Shown: positions 33,229 to 45,427 of the stretch, piece by piece
Numbering within the stretch: the stretch's first letter is position 1
How the letters are laid out: each line of letters begins with the position of its first letter
Assembly: GCA_029204225.1 (NCBI GenBank)
Contig: CM055103.1
Coordinates: 51,276,175-51,340,174 of the forward strand
From: Diphasiastrum complanatum
Taxonomy: Eukaryota; Streptophyta; Lycopodiopsida; Lycopodiales; Lycopodiaceae
Length of the DNA: 64,000 bases
Direction: 5' to 3'
Made by a program: the position numbers and the translations under genes
Notes under the pieces: generated by a model
Database searches by the model: none
The model's input: the letters and a program-made list of their open reading frames with translations, nothing else
Told to the model about the DNA's origin: nothing

Positions 33229-34545
33229 GCCAAACTTCTTGGTTTGTCAATTGTTTCCTATCCATACATCCTTCATGCTTAGAGATCACACATGCATCCA
33301 GTTTGAAAAGCTTCCCATGCCTCCTTCCTTGAGCAATCAAGTTCCACATTTACTTATCAAGCAAGCATCTCCAATGAACCCAACATCAAGCCCCTTGTCA
33401 ATCATTTGACTAACACTAAGCAAGTTCTTAGTGATTGAAGGAATGTACAATACATTTTCAAGATTAGTTTCGCTATTTGTTGAGAGAGAAATAGGAATTG
33501 TGCCTATGCCTTTGATGTCACATTGACCATCATTTGTAGTATAGATGATATTGCTCTCTCCCTCATAGGACAATAAGGATGAAAAGTATTCCTTATGTCT
33601 TGTCATGTGAGATGAGGCTCCACTATCAATCCACCAAGGATCTATATTTACAAGCAAACTTGAAGTCATAAGAAGACTTTCACAAATGCTATGATTTTCT
33701 TCATCTATTGCTAGATTTGCTTGCCTCTCACCTTGCTCTCTTTTCTTCTTACGACATTCATTAGCAAAATGACCTTTTATCCCACAATAAAAGCACTTGA
33801 ACTTTGACTTATCTTTGTTTCTAAAAGAACTAGAAGAGGAGGAGGAAGAGTGATCATTATGATCCAAGTTACCACCTTTGGACCATTTCCCTTTGCCTTT
33901 ACCTTTGCCTTTGACTTTGCCTTTTGTGAAGAAAGCCTCTTCACCTCCACCTTGACAGGATGCACCACCAAGCTTTGATTGCAACCTATGTTCTTCAGCC
34001 AATAAGATTTCTTGCAAGTCAACCACACTTGGAAGGATCTTTGAATGGCAAAACTTTGCACAAGGTTAGCATGCTCATCTAGCAAACCATTCAACATAAC
34101 CTGGACTATTTCACCATCTTTTATGCCTTGATCAATGCATGCTAGATCATCACTTAAGGACTTAACCCTCAAGACAAATGCATGAGCACTTTCTCCCTCT
34201 CTTTTCTACTAGAAAATATTTGCCTCCTTAGGGTCAGTACCCTAGATGTGGACTTTGATTCAAAGAGCTTCTTCAAAGCATTCCATGCCTCACTTGCACT
34301 CTGACACTTACCAGCTTCCTTGAGAAGTTCATTGGTAACATTCATTTTAATGATATGAAGAGCCCTTTTAGCCTTCTTATCAAACTTTGTTGCTCTTGAA
34401 CTGTGGGTGGTCGCTCTTCAGTTCTTGCAACTATGTCCATGAGTTCATTCAACTCAAGTAAGGACTTCATCCTCACTTTCCAGGTAGAGTAGTTTGATGA
34501 ACTCAACCTATCATTAGTTTCTAACATGATCCCACATTGGAAGAC
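33229..34545 (-). pseudogene. Copia F gag-protease, same family as A and B
   Basis: On the minus strand: LETNDRLSSSNYSTWKVRM at the gag N-terminus, the CCHC knuckle CFYCGIKGHFANEC (about 33765-33806), the protease WWIDSGASSHMT, then LYIPSITKNLLSVSQMIDKG. It ends at the integrase zinc-domain start NQEVWH at 33230. Compared with B it has frameshifts near 33350, 34030 and 34190 and lacks integrase, RT and both LTRs. Confidence 0.88.
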
Positions 34546-35688
34546 ATGAATATAATAATTCTTCAACTTTTAGCTTCTATCCTACTGCACCTAGCACTCA
34601 CTTTTCTCTCAACAAATGATGGATAAGGAGATCTCAAAAAATCTAGGAACCTAAAACACTTTTATCTTGAATCTGGCTAGTTTCCAAGCATAGAAAGGAA
34701 GATTGAGACACATGTAACACTTTGCACACATTAAGAATGGATTAAAAACTCAAATCAACCTGAATACACTCTTGCTTACCTCTCAAATTTTTCAGCAAGT
34801 GACCAGATCAAGTTATGGTGTGAAGAGTTACTTGCATTCTTAGAAAATACACAAGACTAGGCTGTCAAGAATACCTAGAATTGAACAAATTTGATCAACA
34901 TATGAGGAACACACTAAGATATTGATTCAACCTATAAAATCACATATAAACCACAATTCTAAAAGTTTATAAACTCCAGCAAGTGATAAATACAATCTTT
35001 AGAGGTGAATGAAAGATCACACTTAGTGATCAATCACAAGACTAGCTTCATTAGCTTGTCAAATCTTGATGTTTAGATGTAGATCTAAGATCACTTCACA
35101 TGAGAATGTTCCTCAACCTGTTAATAACCTAAAAACACATTTTCATCATGGTTAAAACCTTCCAGCAAATGCTCCAATCAAATAACATAAGGAGATTTAC
35201 TTACATGCTCAACAAAAGACATCAAAATTTATGCCAAAATTGATGACAATCTTTACAATATGCTCTTCACAATGGAGCTTACAATATATTCACCCAAAAG
35301 GAAATTTTTTATCCAAATGGGAGCTTTTCTCAGCCTTTAGGAGAATTACAAACTCACTCAAAAGAGCATTTGTCATCCACTTAAGGAGAAAGTTCATCCA
35401 CTTAAGGAGAGTGTTCATCCAAAAAATGGAGATTGTCAACAATAGAATGAAAAGAACATTGTTAGTATTGAATATGCACAAGCCTCACAATCAACAAATG
35501 ATTAGATGTGATGATCTGATCCAAAATAGCTTCTTCTCAGCCTTTGATCTTCAATAGACTTGAAATATGCTTTTAATCCACAAGTTCAACTCACAAAACA
35601 AAGGTTAGTAAGATTTGATCAACAATGCAATGCATAATCATGCCAGAACTTGATCAAACATCCAAATATCACTATAAATGGAAACCTT
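34546..35688 (-). other. Copia F leader
   Basis: Reverse-oriented match to the copia B leader (4400-5536). It stops about 20 bp short of the primer-binding site. No gene is present. 35690-36056 has an 83-codon frame without recognisable domains. Confidence 0.75.
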
Positions 35689-36056
35689 ATGAAAAATGAA
35701 GACAATGCCTCTCAACTTGAGATCTTCTCTCAAGATATTTGCGATATTGGTGACCTTTCCTCCTTTGATTTCTATCAAGCCAAAAGTTGCCAAGTCCCTT
35801 TTGTTCCTGCTAGAGTCATTAAGTACAAATCCACTCTTAGAAACTCTGGAGTCTTTCTGTTAATTTCCTTGCACCTGTTCCTATCAACCTTTGAATTATG
35901 ATGACTTATCTTACAGAAAAAGAAATACAAGTCTGCAAATTGGCCGCACTAAATCTCTATTTCTTTTGATTCCATTATTCGCATGAACAAATTCGAACCA
36001 TCTCGATGCCCCTTTGAGCAAACCTAGTCCATAACCAGAGGACCCTATGAAAACTG

Positions 36057-36100
36057 TCAACATTTCCTAGCTAGTTTTAGGCCAAATTTGGAATTTTTGG
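36057..36100 (+). mobile_element. 44-bp LTR tip of copia A/B family
   Basis: TGAAAACTGTCAACATTTCC and the following GCTAGTTTTAGGCC match the first bases of the A/B LTR in plus orientation. It breaks off abruptly, so it is a tiny remnant, oriented opposite to copia F. Confidence 0.7.
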
Positions 36101-36129
36101 CCTAAAACATTTTGATGGCCACACAGTAT

Positions 36130-36565
36130 GTCAGCGTGGCCATCAAAATGTTTTTTCAGAGATGTATGTAGGAAAGTAGCCTCCATCGCTACCCTTTGGG
36201 TAGGATGTGCTTGCATTTTACTAAGCAAAGGCATTTAGTATGTCCACCGCTGGGGACCACTACCATAAAACATCATTCATGCTTTTGTGTGATGAGCAAG
36301 CATCATCAATAGCTAGGGGCTATTAAAGAACTATCATTATGAGAGTAGAGCGCTGAGATAGTAATGTAAGAGGAAGAAAAAAGCTTACCGTTATGATGAC
36401 ACTTTGTTGATCCGTGAACTCGTAGGGTGCACTTTCAGCATGTAAGAGGAGAAAGAACTCTTCACGGTGTTGTAAAGAAAAAGCCTCGAAACTATATGTT
36501 CTTATAGTGTCAAGCTGAGTAGTTTCCTAGAAGGTCCGAGTGGGAGACGGAAAGTTAGTTTCTCT
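36130..36565 (+). repeat. 435-bp dispersed direct repeat, copy 2, with Cys-rich gene fragment
   Basis: Matches 27248-27690. The coding part reads NVFSEMYVGK, stop, PPSLPFG, stop, DVLAFY, stop, AKAF. The upstream CPHC region of copy 1 is missing here. The stop positions after PFG and VLAFY are shared by both copies, so they arose before duplication. Confidence 0.8.
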
Positions 36566-36851
36566 CCCATGATTTTTTATTATTTTGCTTTGAAGAAGCC
36601 TGGATATTAGGGTTAAAAATGTTCTAAAATGTTGTAGTGCCCTACAATATTGTCACCGAAGTGGAGTTTCGTCACTTAGTTCGGGATGGATTGGTGTGGT
36701 TCCTCTACATCCTTCAGAGTCCCTGAATACAAAGCCACAACAAACCACTTTTGTCTGAAGTAGTGGGTGTGACCATCAAGAGAACATAAACTTTGCAAAT
36801 AGCATTTCAATTGAGAGACAAATAGTGAGAGCTAGCAACAATACCAACTTG

Positions 36852-37620
36852 TTAGTTAGGATGCATCCTGTTTTGGTCACTAGCAGATGTAGTAGGGGAT
36901 ATGAGACCCATTCTTGACCTTCTTGATGGTTTAAGTTTGATATATTCAAGAAAAATATGACATATTACAACAAATTCGCTTACTTTACTTCCACCAATAA
37001 TCATTAGAGGCAGGATATAATCAATTACCAAATACTGATGGGGAATGCGTTCGGTGTCATCTAGAGATTGTAACAATTGTCCAACTAACTTTTTAAAGCA
37101 TTTGTTTGACGAGTTGGGTATCACCAGATTATTTTGGCTATGTCTGTAGCTTGTCCTGCAGCAAGTTCTAATGTTGATGGGGCTGGCCTTTTCAGATTCT
37201 ACTTGCCTTACACAAACAGGGATCAAATGATGGTTCCTACTGTTCCATTATACTCAAGTTTTACATAGTGTAGTTTCATTTCATAACTCGCAAAGTTGAA
37301 AATAAATGCCAACAGCCCATATGAAAAAGTCTGAAGTAAGTGCTTCCAATCACATTGTCTTCTTTCTATAAACAGGGAAGCTGTAAAAAAATAAATGATG
37401 CCAAATTAAGTTTATGTGAACAATTTCACATAACCATCTTCATTAAACTATACACCTGCTCCAGCTCATCTGGGACTTATTCGAAGGTGATATGCTCAAT
37501 TAGTTATCTGGAATGCCATACCGAGTAGCCGCTTTAGATAAATTGGTATCAATCCACGAGTATACTACAAAACCACGTTTGTCATCTCCTTTGACCACTA
37601 AGCGATCATTGAGAAACTTG
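36852..37620 (-). other. Downstream flank of 2OGD minus copy
   Basis: Inverted counterpart of 42503-43150. A 124-codon minus frame (37226-36852) contains LDDTERIPHQYLVIDYILPL. In the plus copy the RIPHQ stretch survives but the surrounding frame does not. It may be an old exon fragment, but I cannot assign it. 36566-36850 holds nothing I recognise. Confidence 0.5.
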
Positions 37621-37623
37621 GAG

Positions 37624-38817
37624 TCAACTGATTTGAGGATTGTTGGCAAATGACTGAACAAGACGTTTATCTCCAAAGCGTCCAGCTGCCAAAGCCTGCA
37701 AATATTCTATGTAGAAGAGTTCCCTGTACAAGGGACCCACCTTCGCATCCACTAGCTCTGGTGCAGGAAAGATCTTTTGATCTTTTGCTGGATGGTAAAA
37801 GGTTACGTACTCTGTGGTTGGCGCTTTTGTATCTCCCATTTGTAATCATCTGCAATCCATAAATACAGCAGTCATATCAATTTACTTATCTAACTGTTCA
37901 GTTGATAAATACAGAGTGCAACGTCCCGTGCAGACGCTCGTGTGACTGGTAAGTGCTTGAAAACAGTAACAAAGGTCAAATTCGTGGTTTGACGCTAGCG
38001 AACACCGCAAACGAGATAGTACTCACGTTAGTCTAGTTGAGGATGCAAGGAGACAACTTAAGGGCATATATGTCTTCGTGTCGTGTTGTACATGGTCCTA
38101 ATATTATTGTCATGAATTAGACCCAAAATTATTTACCTCGATTTGGTCTGCCAGATTGACGACGAAAGCATTCGGATAATTAGGAACCAGCTCCCATGTG
38201 TCGTTTCGGGCAGCCACTTGCAATCCGTCGCCCTCTTGCATCAGAATGGTAATGCCTCCAATGTCAGAGTGCGCAGGCAGGCCAAGAGTTTTCCCTGGCT
38301 CTGGGCAGGGGGGATAGCACTGGAATACTATGTTCTGCTGTGTCTCCCCCAGAGCTTCCTGCAGGTAAGTGCGTCTGAGCCCAAGATTCTCAGAGATGAC
38401 AGCCAGCAGCCGGTGAGCTAGGTCCAGTAATGCTGCTGTGTACTTCTCCACGGTTTCTCTGAATTCAGCTGGCTGCTGTGGCCAGTAGTTCTAATGCCTT
38501 TGCGATAATGGAAGAGTGTGAAGCTCCACAAATTCACGCCAGAACTTGGGCTCAGCGTCGGTTAGGACCATACGGCTACCATAGCCCTCAGCTCCAATCA
38601 CTGGCTTTCCAGCATATACAAGCTTTTTGTCCTTGGGCAGATCAAAAAACTTCCGACCCACTTCTCTCAGCTTATCCGTGAGTTCTACTGGCACGCCGTG
38701 ATTGATAACTTGGAAGAAGCCATTCTTTTCACAGGCCTCAGCAATCTGAGCCCTGACGGAAGACGCCAGTCGTTCATGGTTTAGGCCTGACAGATCAATT
38801 GGCTTCAAAGTTGCCAT
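37624..38817 (-). pseudogene. 2-oxoglutarate/Fe(II)-dependent dioxygenase, minus copy, broken
   Basis: Two exons, 38817-38137 and 37849-37624, with a 287-bp GT-AG intron at the position conserved in plant DOXC enzymes (after DQIE). Exon 1 has the N-terminal DIOX_N pattern (CEKNGFFQVINHGVP) and the core YPPCPEPGKTLGLPAHSDIGG, where H and D of HSD bind iron. Exon 2 has the third ligand in ANHR. Two lesions kill it. A TAT to TAG change at about 38493 stops translation after LPLSQRH. A 32-nt deletion in exon 2 just after NHR removes the R-x-S 2OG-binding motif and shifts the frame. The unbroken gene would encode about 313 residues, short for the family. The substrate cannot be told: DMR6-like, flavonoid and hormone-modifying enzymes share these motifs. 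Confidence 0.9.
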
Positions 38818-39008
38818 GAGTAATGAGTCTGTAGATGATCGACTAATGCCGACTCCAATGGATATACAGGGACTACACTGTGTGTTTTCGAGCGTAGAAG
38901 CTGGGTTGTGTCTTCTCTCAGAAACTACTATCACTGGTGAATGTATTTGACGCGGAGTGATGATGAGTGTAACTGGGAATTGTTTGTTCAAAGAAGGAGA
39001 TAGCCTCG

Positions 39009-39017
39009 CTACTTATA
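39009..39017 (-). promoter_or_regulatory. TATA box of 2OGD minus copy
   Basis: TATAAGTAG on the minus strand, about 190 bp upstream of the ATG. It is followed by CGAGGCTATCT, which is shared with the plus copy, so the promoters are homologous. Confidence 0.6.
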
Positions 39018-40049
39018 ATAAATTCCAAGAAGCCGCAAGGAAAGCGTTACTATTATGAGGAGATGCCTTGATTCTCTTTTTTGGATGGATTAGAGCTTTC
39101 TTTTCTATCTTGCTTTTTCTTGTTGACCCGTTTCTCCTTTGCAATTCAAAGTGTGCCAGGTCAAACGTGGATAAAGAGAATGTCTTGGTCCGAACTTACT
39201 CGGAATCAAGTTTATTTGTTGACCTCACTGAACAAGTCCATGTCCCTGGCTCACGGTAAATTGTAATGTTTGTTTCTCTTTGGACAACATAAGACATAGA
39301 TTTTGTCTTACTATATGTCCAAATCATATGCTTGTGGCCTGCTCTCATTAGAGAGTGCACCTTAGAGGCACCTGGCACCTGCAATGCCTATGCTGCACAG
39401 GTCCCACACCATCCAAGGGGAAAGATATATTTACTCTCCCTTAACTCCATCCAACACCCTTGGATGGAGTGGGGCCAACACTGCAGTGCACTCCTGGAGT
39501 GCACTACTTAAGCATTCCCCTTGTGGCCCAAGGCAAGAGTCCGTGTTCATGATGTTACTAAAATTCCTCGTTAAGTCACCAGTAAAGAGCAGCTTGAATT
39601 TGAATGAAATTCTTTAATACTTGGTGCCTTTTTTGATTTAGGCCTTACCTTGTAGTTTACACATGATTTTTTGATGTATGGAATATTACAAGAAAGGCTC
39701 TTTTTCGCATGTGAATAATTGATGCAAGGCTCAATGAAGAAGTGGTATTAGTGACTCACATGTCCATTTGGGAAGCTTCTAGAGGGCATTAAGAAACTAC
39801 ATATACAACAAAAAGCCATGGTAGACTCATTATTAGCTAAAATTAGGACATGTGAAGTCATGCATGGTGATTGATAGATTTTTATACATGTTAAGGAGAT
39901 CATAAGCAATTGGATGAGAATTATGATCTGCCATGCGTGGCACTACCACGTAAAAGTTTTTGATAAAAAATAAATACGCAAAATGAAAATTGGGTTCCTC
40001 AACTCTTTTTGGAGATCAATTAAAAATATTTTTTTTGTGAAAAGAGACC

Positions 40050-40220
40050 TTTTTGAGAGAGAGAGAGAGAGATGTGAGTGATTTGTTGAACTATAGATTG
40101 ATTACTTTTGTGCATTTCGTAGTAGTTTGGTTATTGTTTATTGGTTTGTGAACTAACAATGACTCTTTGAAAACATGATTAATGATTGGTTTGTTTCTCA
40201 TTGTTTGCTTTGTAGAAAAA
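40050..40220 (+). repeat. Dispersed repeat K, copy 2, with GA run at its edge
   Basis: GAGAGAGA followed by GATGTGAGTGATTTGTTGAA and then ATAGATTGATTAC. The reverse complement matches 51185-51290, where the same junction carries a 110-bp (TC)n. Its far part matches 25785-25905. Confidence 0.8.
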
Positions 40221-40230
40221 AAAAGAAGAT

Positions 40231-40790
40231 CCATCTTTGAAGGAAAAGAGACAATCCAAGCAAGAACATTAGGTATCTTTTACATCTCAAATTCATGTAA
40301 ATTACATTTGAATCATAAAGTGCATTTTTATAGTAGTATACTTTATGTTGAGTGGTAACTAACAATGATTGTTTGTATATTTCTCATCGTTTTCTATTGT
40401 AGAAAAATGAGATGCATCTTTGAAGGAAAAGAGACAAAAACAAGCTAATAGATGAGGTATCTTCTACATCTCAAATTGATGTAAATTACATTTGAATCAT
40501 AAATTGCAATTCATAGCAGTTTGATTTTTGTTGATTGGTTTGTAAACTAACAATGATTGTTTGAAAATAAAATTAATGAGTGGTTTGTTTATCATTGTTT
40601 ACTTTTATAGAAAAGAAAGATGCATCTTTAAAGGAAAAGATACAATTCAAGCAAATACATGAGGTATCTTCTACATCTCAAATTGATGTAGTTTTCATTG
40701 GATTTATAAAGTGCATTTCACAATAGGACACATCTTTGAAGGAAAAGGGACAATCCAAACAAATACATGAGGTATTTATTACATCTCGAA
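40231..40790 (+). repeat. Tandem repeat upstream of 2OGD plus copy, about 3.5 units
   Basis: CATCTTTGAAGGAAAAG recurs at about 40232, 40415, 40623 (TTTAAAGG variant) and 40731. Each is followed by a CAA(G/A)CAA...GAGGTATCT(T)...ACATCTCAAATTGATG block. Spacing is 182, 208 and 110 bp. Confidence 0.8.
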
Positions 40791-41064
40791 TTGATCCTGA
40801 ATTTTAGTGACATCATGATTCATGACCACATATTATTGCCTTTGCCTTTGGCCAAGGCCCAAAAGCATATGGTCCGAAGAGAAACAGTCTACGGATTTCA
40901 AAGAGAGATCAGAAATTGACTTGGCACACTTTTCCAGGCAATTCTTTTGCAAAGGAGAAACGGGTAAAGAGAGAAGACAGCTCTAAATTGCATCCATCCA
41001 AAAAACAGCATCAAGGGATGTCATCACAATACTAACGCTTTCATTACAATGTCTTGTGACCTAT

Positions 41065-41073
41065 TATAAATAG
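41065..41073 (+). promoter_or_regulatory. TATA box of 2OGD plus copy
   Basis: TATAAATAG lies 219 bp before the ATG at 41284 and is followed by CGAGGCTATCT. It is homologous to the minus-copy promoter. Confidence 0.7.
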
Positions 41074-41283
41074 CGAGGCTATCTGACTCTATTAACAAAC
41101 AGTTCCCCTTTACTCCTTGTCACTCATCATCATCAAATACAGTACGCACTAGCTATAGTGAGAGTAGTATCTGAGAGAAGACACACATCCCAGCTGCTAC
41201 GCTCGAACACACAGTGTAGTGCCTGTACATCCATTATTCGGCATTAATATATAATTAGTAGATCATCTACAGACTCATTACTC

Positions 41284-42502
41284 ATGGCAACTTTGAAGCC
41301 AATTGATCTGTCAGGCCTAAACGATGAACGACTGGCGTCTTCCGTCAGGGCTCAGATTGCTGAGGCCTGTGAAAAGAATGGCTTCTTCCTAGTTATCAAT
41401 CACGGCGTGCCAGTAGAACTCACGGATACGCTGAGAGAAGTGGGTCGGAAGTTTTTTGATCTGCCCAAGGACGAAAAGCTTGTATATGCTGGAAAGCCAG
41501 TGATTGGAGCTGAGGGCTATGGTAGCCGTATGGTCCTAACCGACGCTGAGCCCAAGTTCTGGCGTGAATTTGTGGAGCTTCACACTCTTCCATTATCGGA
41601 AAGGCATTATAACTACTGGCCACAGCAGCCAGCTGAATTCAGAGAGACTGTGGAGAAGTACACAGCAGCATTACTGGACCTAGCTCACCGGCTGCTGGCT
41701 GTCATCTCTGAGAATCTTGGGCTCAGACCCACTTACCTGAAGGAGGCTCTCGGGGAGACATAGAATTCCAGTGCTATCCCCCCTGCCCAGAGCCAGGAAA
41801 AACTCTAGGCCTGCCCGCACACTCTGACATTGGAGGCATCACCATTCTGATGCAAGAGGGCGACGGATTGCAAGTGGCTGCCCCAAACGATACATGGGAG
41901 CTGGTTCCAAATTATCCGAATGCTTTCGTTGTCAATCTGGCAGATCAAATCGAGGTAAATGCTTTTGGGTCTAATTCATGACAAAAATAAAAATCACGTA
42001 CAACAAAGCACGACAACTTGTATGCCTTTTTAATTTGTCTCCTTCCATGCTCAACCAGATCGACGTGAGGATTAACTCGTTCGTAATGTTCGCTAACGTC
42101 GAGCCCAGACTTTGACCTTTGTTACCCCTTTCAAGCACTTCCCAGTCGCACGAGCCTCCGCACGGGACGGTTCAGTCTGTATTTCTCAACTGATCATGTA
42201 GATAAGTAAATTGACATGACTGCTGAATTTATGGAGTGCAGATAATTACGAACGGGAGATACAAAAGCGCCAACCACAGAGCAATTGTAAACAGCAACCG
42301 CACAAGGCGATCCTACGTAACCTTTTACCATCCAGCAAAAGATCAAAAGATCTTTCCCGCAACCGAGCTAGTGGATGCGAAGGTGGGTCCTTTGTACAGA
42401 GAACTCTTCTACATAGAATATTTGCAAGCTTTGGCAGCTGGACGCTTTGGAGATAAACGTCTAGTTCAGTCATTTGCCAACAGCCACCCTCAAATCAGTT
42501 GA
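41284..42502 (+). pseudogene. 2-oxoglutarate/Fe(II)-dependent dioxygenase, plus copy, broken
   Basis: Exons 41284-41954 and 42242-42502, intron 41955-42241 (287 bp, GT-AG), the same structure as the minus copy. Exon 2 is intact: ITNGRYKSANHRAIVN with the distal His, then RTRRSYVTFY carrying the R-x-S motif that holds 2-oxoglutarate. Exon 1 has one lesion, a 10-nt deletion after LGET (about 41760) between two ACA triplets. This shifts the frame and gives an immediate TAG, before the HSD iron ligands at about 41822. The minus copy is intact at this point, and this copy is intact at both of the minus copy's lesions. So neither parent lesion is ancestral, and a functional relative probably exists elsewhere. 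A start at 41284 agrees with the TATA box and with the minus copy. Confidence 0.92.
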
Positions 42503-43187
42503 CTTCAAGTTTCTCCATGATTGTTGAGTACTGGTCAAAGGAGATGATAAAGGCGTAGATTTGATTGATATAAATTTTATCTAAAGCAGGTTGAACGGTA
42601 CTGCGTTCCAGCTAACTACTTGAGCGATGTCACCCTTAATAAGTCTCGGATGAGCCGGAGCAGGTGTATGGTTTAATCAGGATGGCTACGTGAAATTGTT
42701 CACATTAACTCAATTTGTCATCATTTATGTTTTTTACAGCTGTTTATAGAAAGAAGACAATTTGATTGGAACCACCTACTGCAAACTCTCTTCATATGGG
42801 CTGTTGGCATTTATTTTCAATTTTGCTAGGAAGTATGAAATCACACTACACCATGTAGAAGATGAGTATAATGTAATGCTAGGAGTGATCATTTGATCCC
42901 TGTTTTTGTAGGGCAAGTAGAATCTAGACCGACCCCATCAACAAGAGAACTTCCTGCAGGACAGGCTAAGACACAGGGCTAAGACACAGCCAACATAATT
43001 TAGTGATACTGCAACACGTCAAACAAATGCTTTAAAACATTACTTGGACAATCATTACAATCTCTAGTTGAGACAACGCATTCCCCATCAAAAATTTGGT
43101 GATTGATTCTATCGGCCTGCCTCTTGCGATTATCGATGGAAGGAAAGTCAGCTATTAAAAAAGGAATCCAATCACAAAGACTCAAGA

Positions 43188-43922
43188 GACACACGCCATG
43201 ACTATTTTAACAAGAGCAAAAGCTGTATCTTTAATTTGTTGCAATGTATCATAATTATCTTAGATATATCAAACTCTAAGAATCAAGAGTCATGTCATAT
43301 GCCCCACTACATCCGCCATTGACCAAAACAGGTTGCTAGCTCTCAATATCCCTGTCTCAATTGAAATGCTATTAGCAAAGGTTTATTCTTTTCAGCTTTT
43401 TGGGAACAAAGATGTGGCTCTACTAAGGGTTGTTGTCATCAAATCTGCAGTCTTTTCTCTAGTTGCCTAAATATCTTTGCTTCACTTGTGGAAACCTATG
43501 TTCCTAAAAACACATGATATTGATTACCATTACAAAACATAAATTAATTTATTTAGATTCTAACCTCTTTACTTATATATTGTATCAAAACATACTCATT
43601 TATTGATGACATTGATTATCATTATAAAGCATAAATCACTCATCTCAATTTCCAAGCTCTTTACTCATATATGAAAACATACTCATTTGTTGCTTGATAC
43701 AATCCTATGTACCTTGCTTCTTTTGACTATAGAACAACTAATTGTTGCTTTTGGTTGCCCCTAGTTGCAAGTCTTCCAGCCTTGAATGGAAACATAACCA
43801 TAGTTCAACTTTCAATATACTTTGCTATCTCCGCTCCAATTGGACTCATCATAGTTAAATGGCTCGTCATTTCTCTCAAGTGACGAAGCACCCTCTTGGG
43901 CCATTACAAGAGTTTGAAACTT

Positions 43923-43954
<32 letters not shown>

Positions 43955-44333
43955 TCTAAAACATGGCGTCAAGGAGACCCAGATCCACAATAGAGTCTGT
44001 GATTAGGGCCCTTTTGAACTCAAAAAGAGCCTCTTTTCTTAATTTTATTAACTTTAATCATGTTTGTGTATCCAATGAAATGATAACACATAGGACTCAA
44101 TGGTCCATTGCCAATCACAAATTTGACTAATATCTCATTAATCTAGTCTATGTGCCACTTGAACCATGGTTTGTCATAGAGTTAAGTTCATTATCCCCCA
44201 CCAAAATTGGTGACGGTCTTATGGCACCTGCGCACAATCCATTGTTTCCCTAGCGAATTTTGTTCTTCCCGCTTTCACTTGATGAAGTATGAGGTGGACT
44301 TCTCCATAAAATTGAGACATTCAATATTCTGGT
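43188..44333 (+). repeat. 2OGD downstream flank, copy 2, with empty SINE site
   Basis: Matches 16752-17495 at both ends. The single uninterrupted CATATGCCCCACTACA at 43296-43311 is the pre-insertion state of SINE copy 2. The middle (43475-44035) is unmatched and holds a GA-rich run at 43924-43955. 42503-43187 is plain 3' flank shared with the minus copy. 44334-45420 shows no gene I can support. Confidence 0.8.
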
Positions 44334-45427
44334 CCTGCATAATGGCTATTTTAAGTATATGACACCTAAAGAGAAAAGAAAGAGCCATCACTATAATTTA
44401 TTGATAGCAAGCCCTATGCTAGAGAACTTAAGCCTTTCTTCACATTTGATTTGGAGAAGTTTTTGGTGGGATATCATCATCTCATTTTGACATTCTTCCA
44501 CATTTGTGTAGAGATGATGTTATGTGCTTGATTGATGTGCATATACATCACGAGATTAATGTGATTTTAATTGTAAATAGAGGCTTAGCATCATATTTGA
44601 GCAATTTCTGCATACCTTTTGAATCAATTGCCATTCTATTAGTGTGTTTGATCAAATTAGCAAGCTAGTGATTGAATTTTCTAACATAGAAGTAATTTGC
44701 ATGTAGTACAATCATTTTTGGCCTAGATCTAACATTTTGAATCATATTTGTATATGAAATTTTTGTCAGAATCAAGAGGGTGAAGGAATCAGATCCTCAG
44801 TGCATGCACTATGATTTTCATAGGCGAACACAAATAATCAGAGTTGCTTTGCGGAAGCGGAAGAGCAGACAATCAAACACATCAATATAGAGAGTCAGAC
44901 AAAACAGAATAATCAATGCATGAAAGCATCTACTGTGTCGGTCTCTGATAAGTTGATGCCTCAATGACTATGAGCGCTTGAGCGTATATTGATCAACGTA
45001 TCTTGTTACTCTATGTTATTGATTACAATGATAATCTATATACAAATTTAACACAATTTCCTATTGAATGGGTAATTTTTCCAGCTAAGGGGAAACATTT
45101 GGAATATCCCTAAGATACTTCAAAAAATGACCTCTTTTTATGGGTGTCAACAAAAAAGCAATACGCATGCGCAAAGTGTTTTTCAAATTACATTAAAAGA
45201 AAGACTTTTTTGGCTCTTGACAAGGACTACAATTATACTGTTTTTGGGGTTCTCAAGACCACTTGGAAGAACATTTCCTTTCAAAGAGTACCATGTTTAA
45301 AAAAGAAGCACATTTTTAAAATGCTCATACACTTATGATATAAAAGTGACAAACAAAAAAAGTAAGCACTTATATTTTGTGACACACGCGATATTCAAAA
45401 CTCTTTGGACTCATACATGTCCAAATG

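Larger units (their letters stand above)
39060..41050. other. Shared intergenic region of the divergent 2OGD pair
   Basis: About 2 kb between the two TATA boxes without a credible gene. It contains two dyads (39441-39471 around CCATCCAA...TTGGATGG, and GTGCACTCCTGGAGTGCAC at about 39488), repeat K with a short GA run (40050-40220), and the 40231-40790 tandem repeat. Confidence 0.6.

Noticed and set aside
38478-38681. 67-codon frame antisense to 2OGD exon 1 (also at 41420-41623)
   Set aside because: Present in both copies only because the sense exon is conserved. Frame and position match the opposite strand of the dioxygenase.
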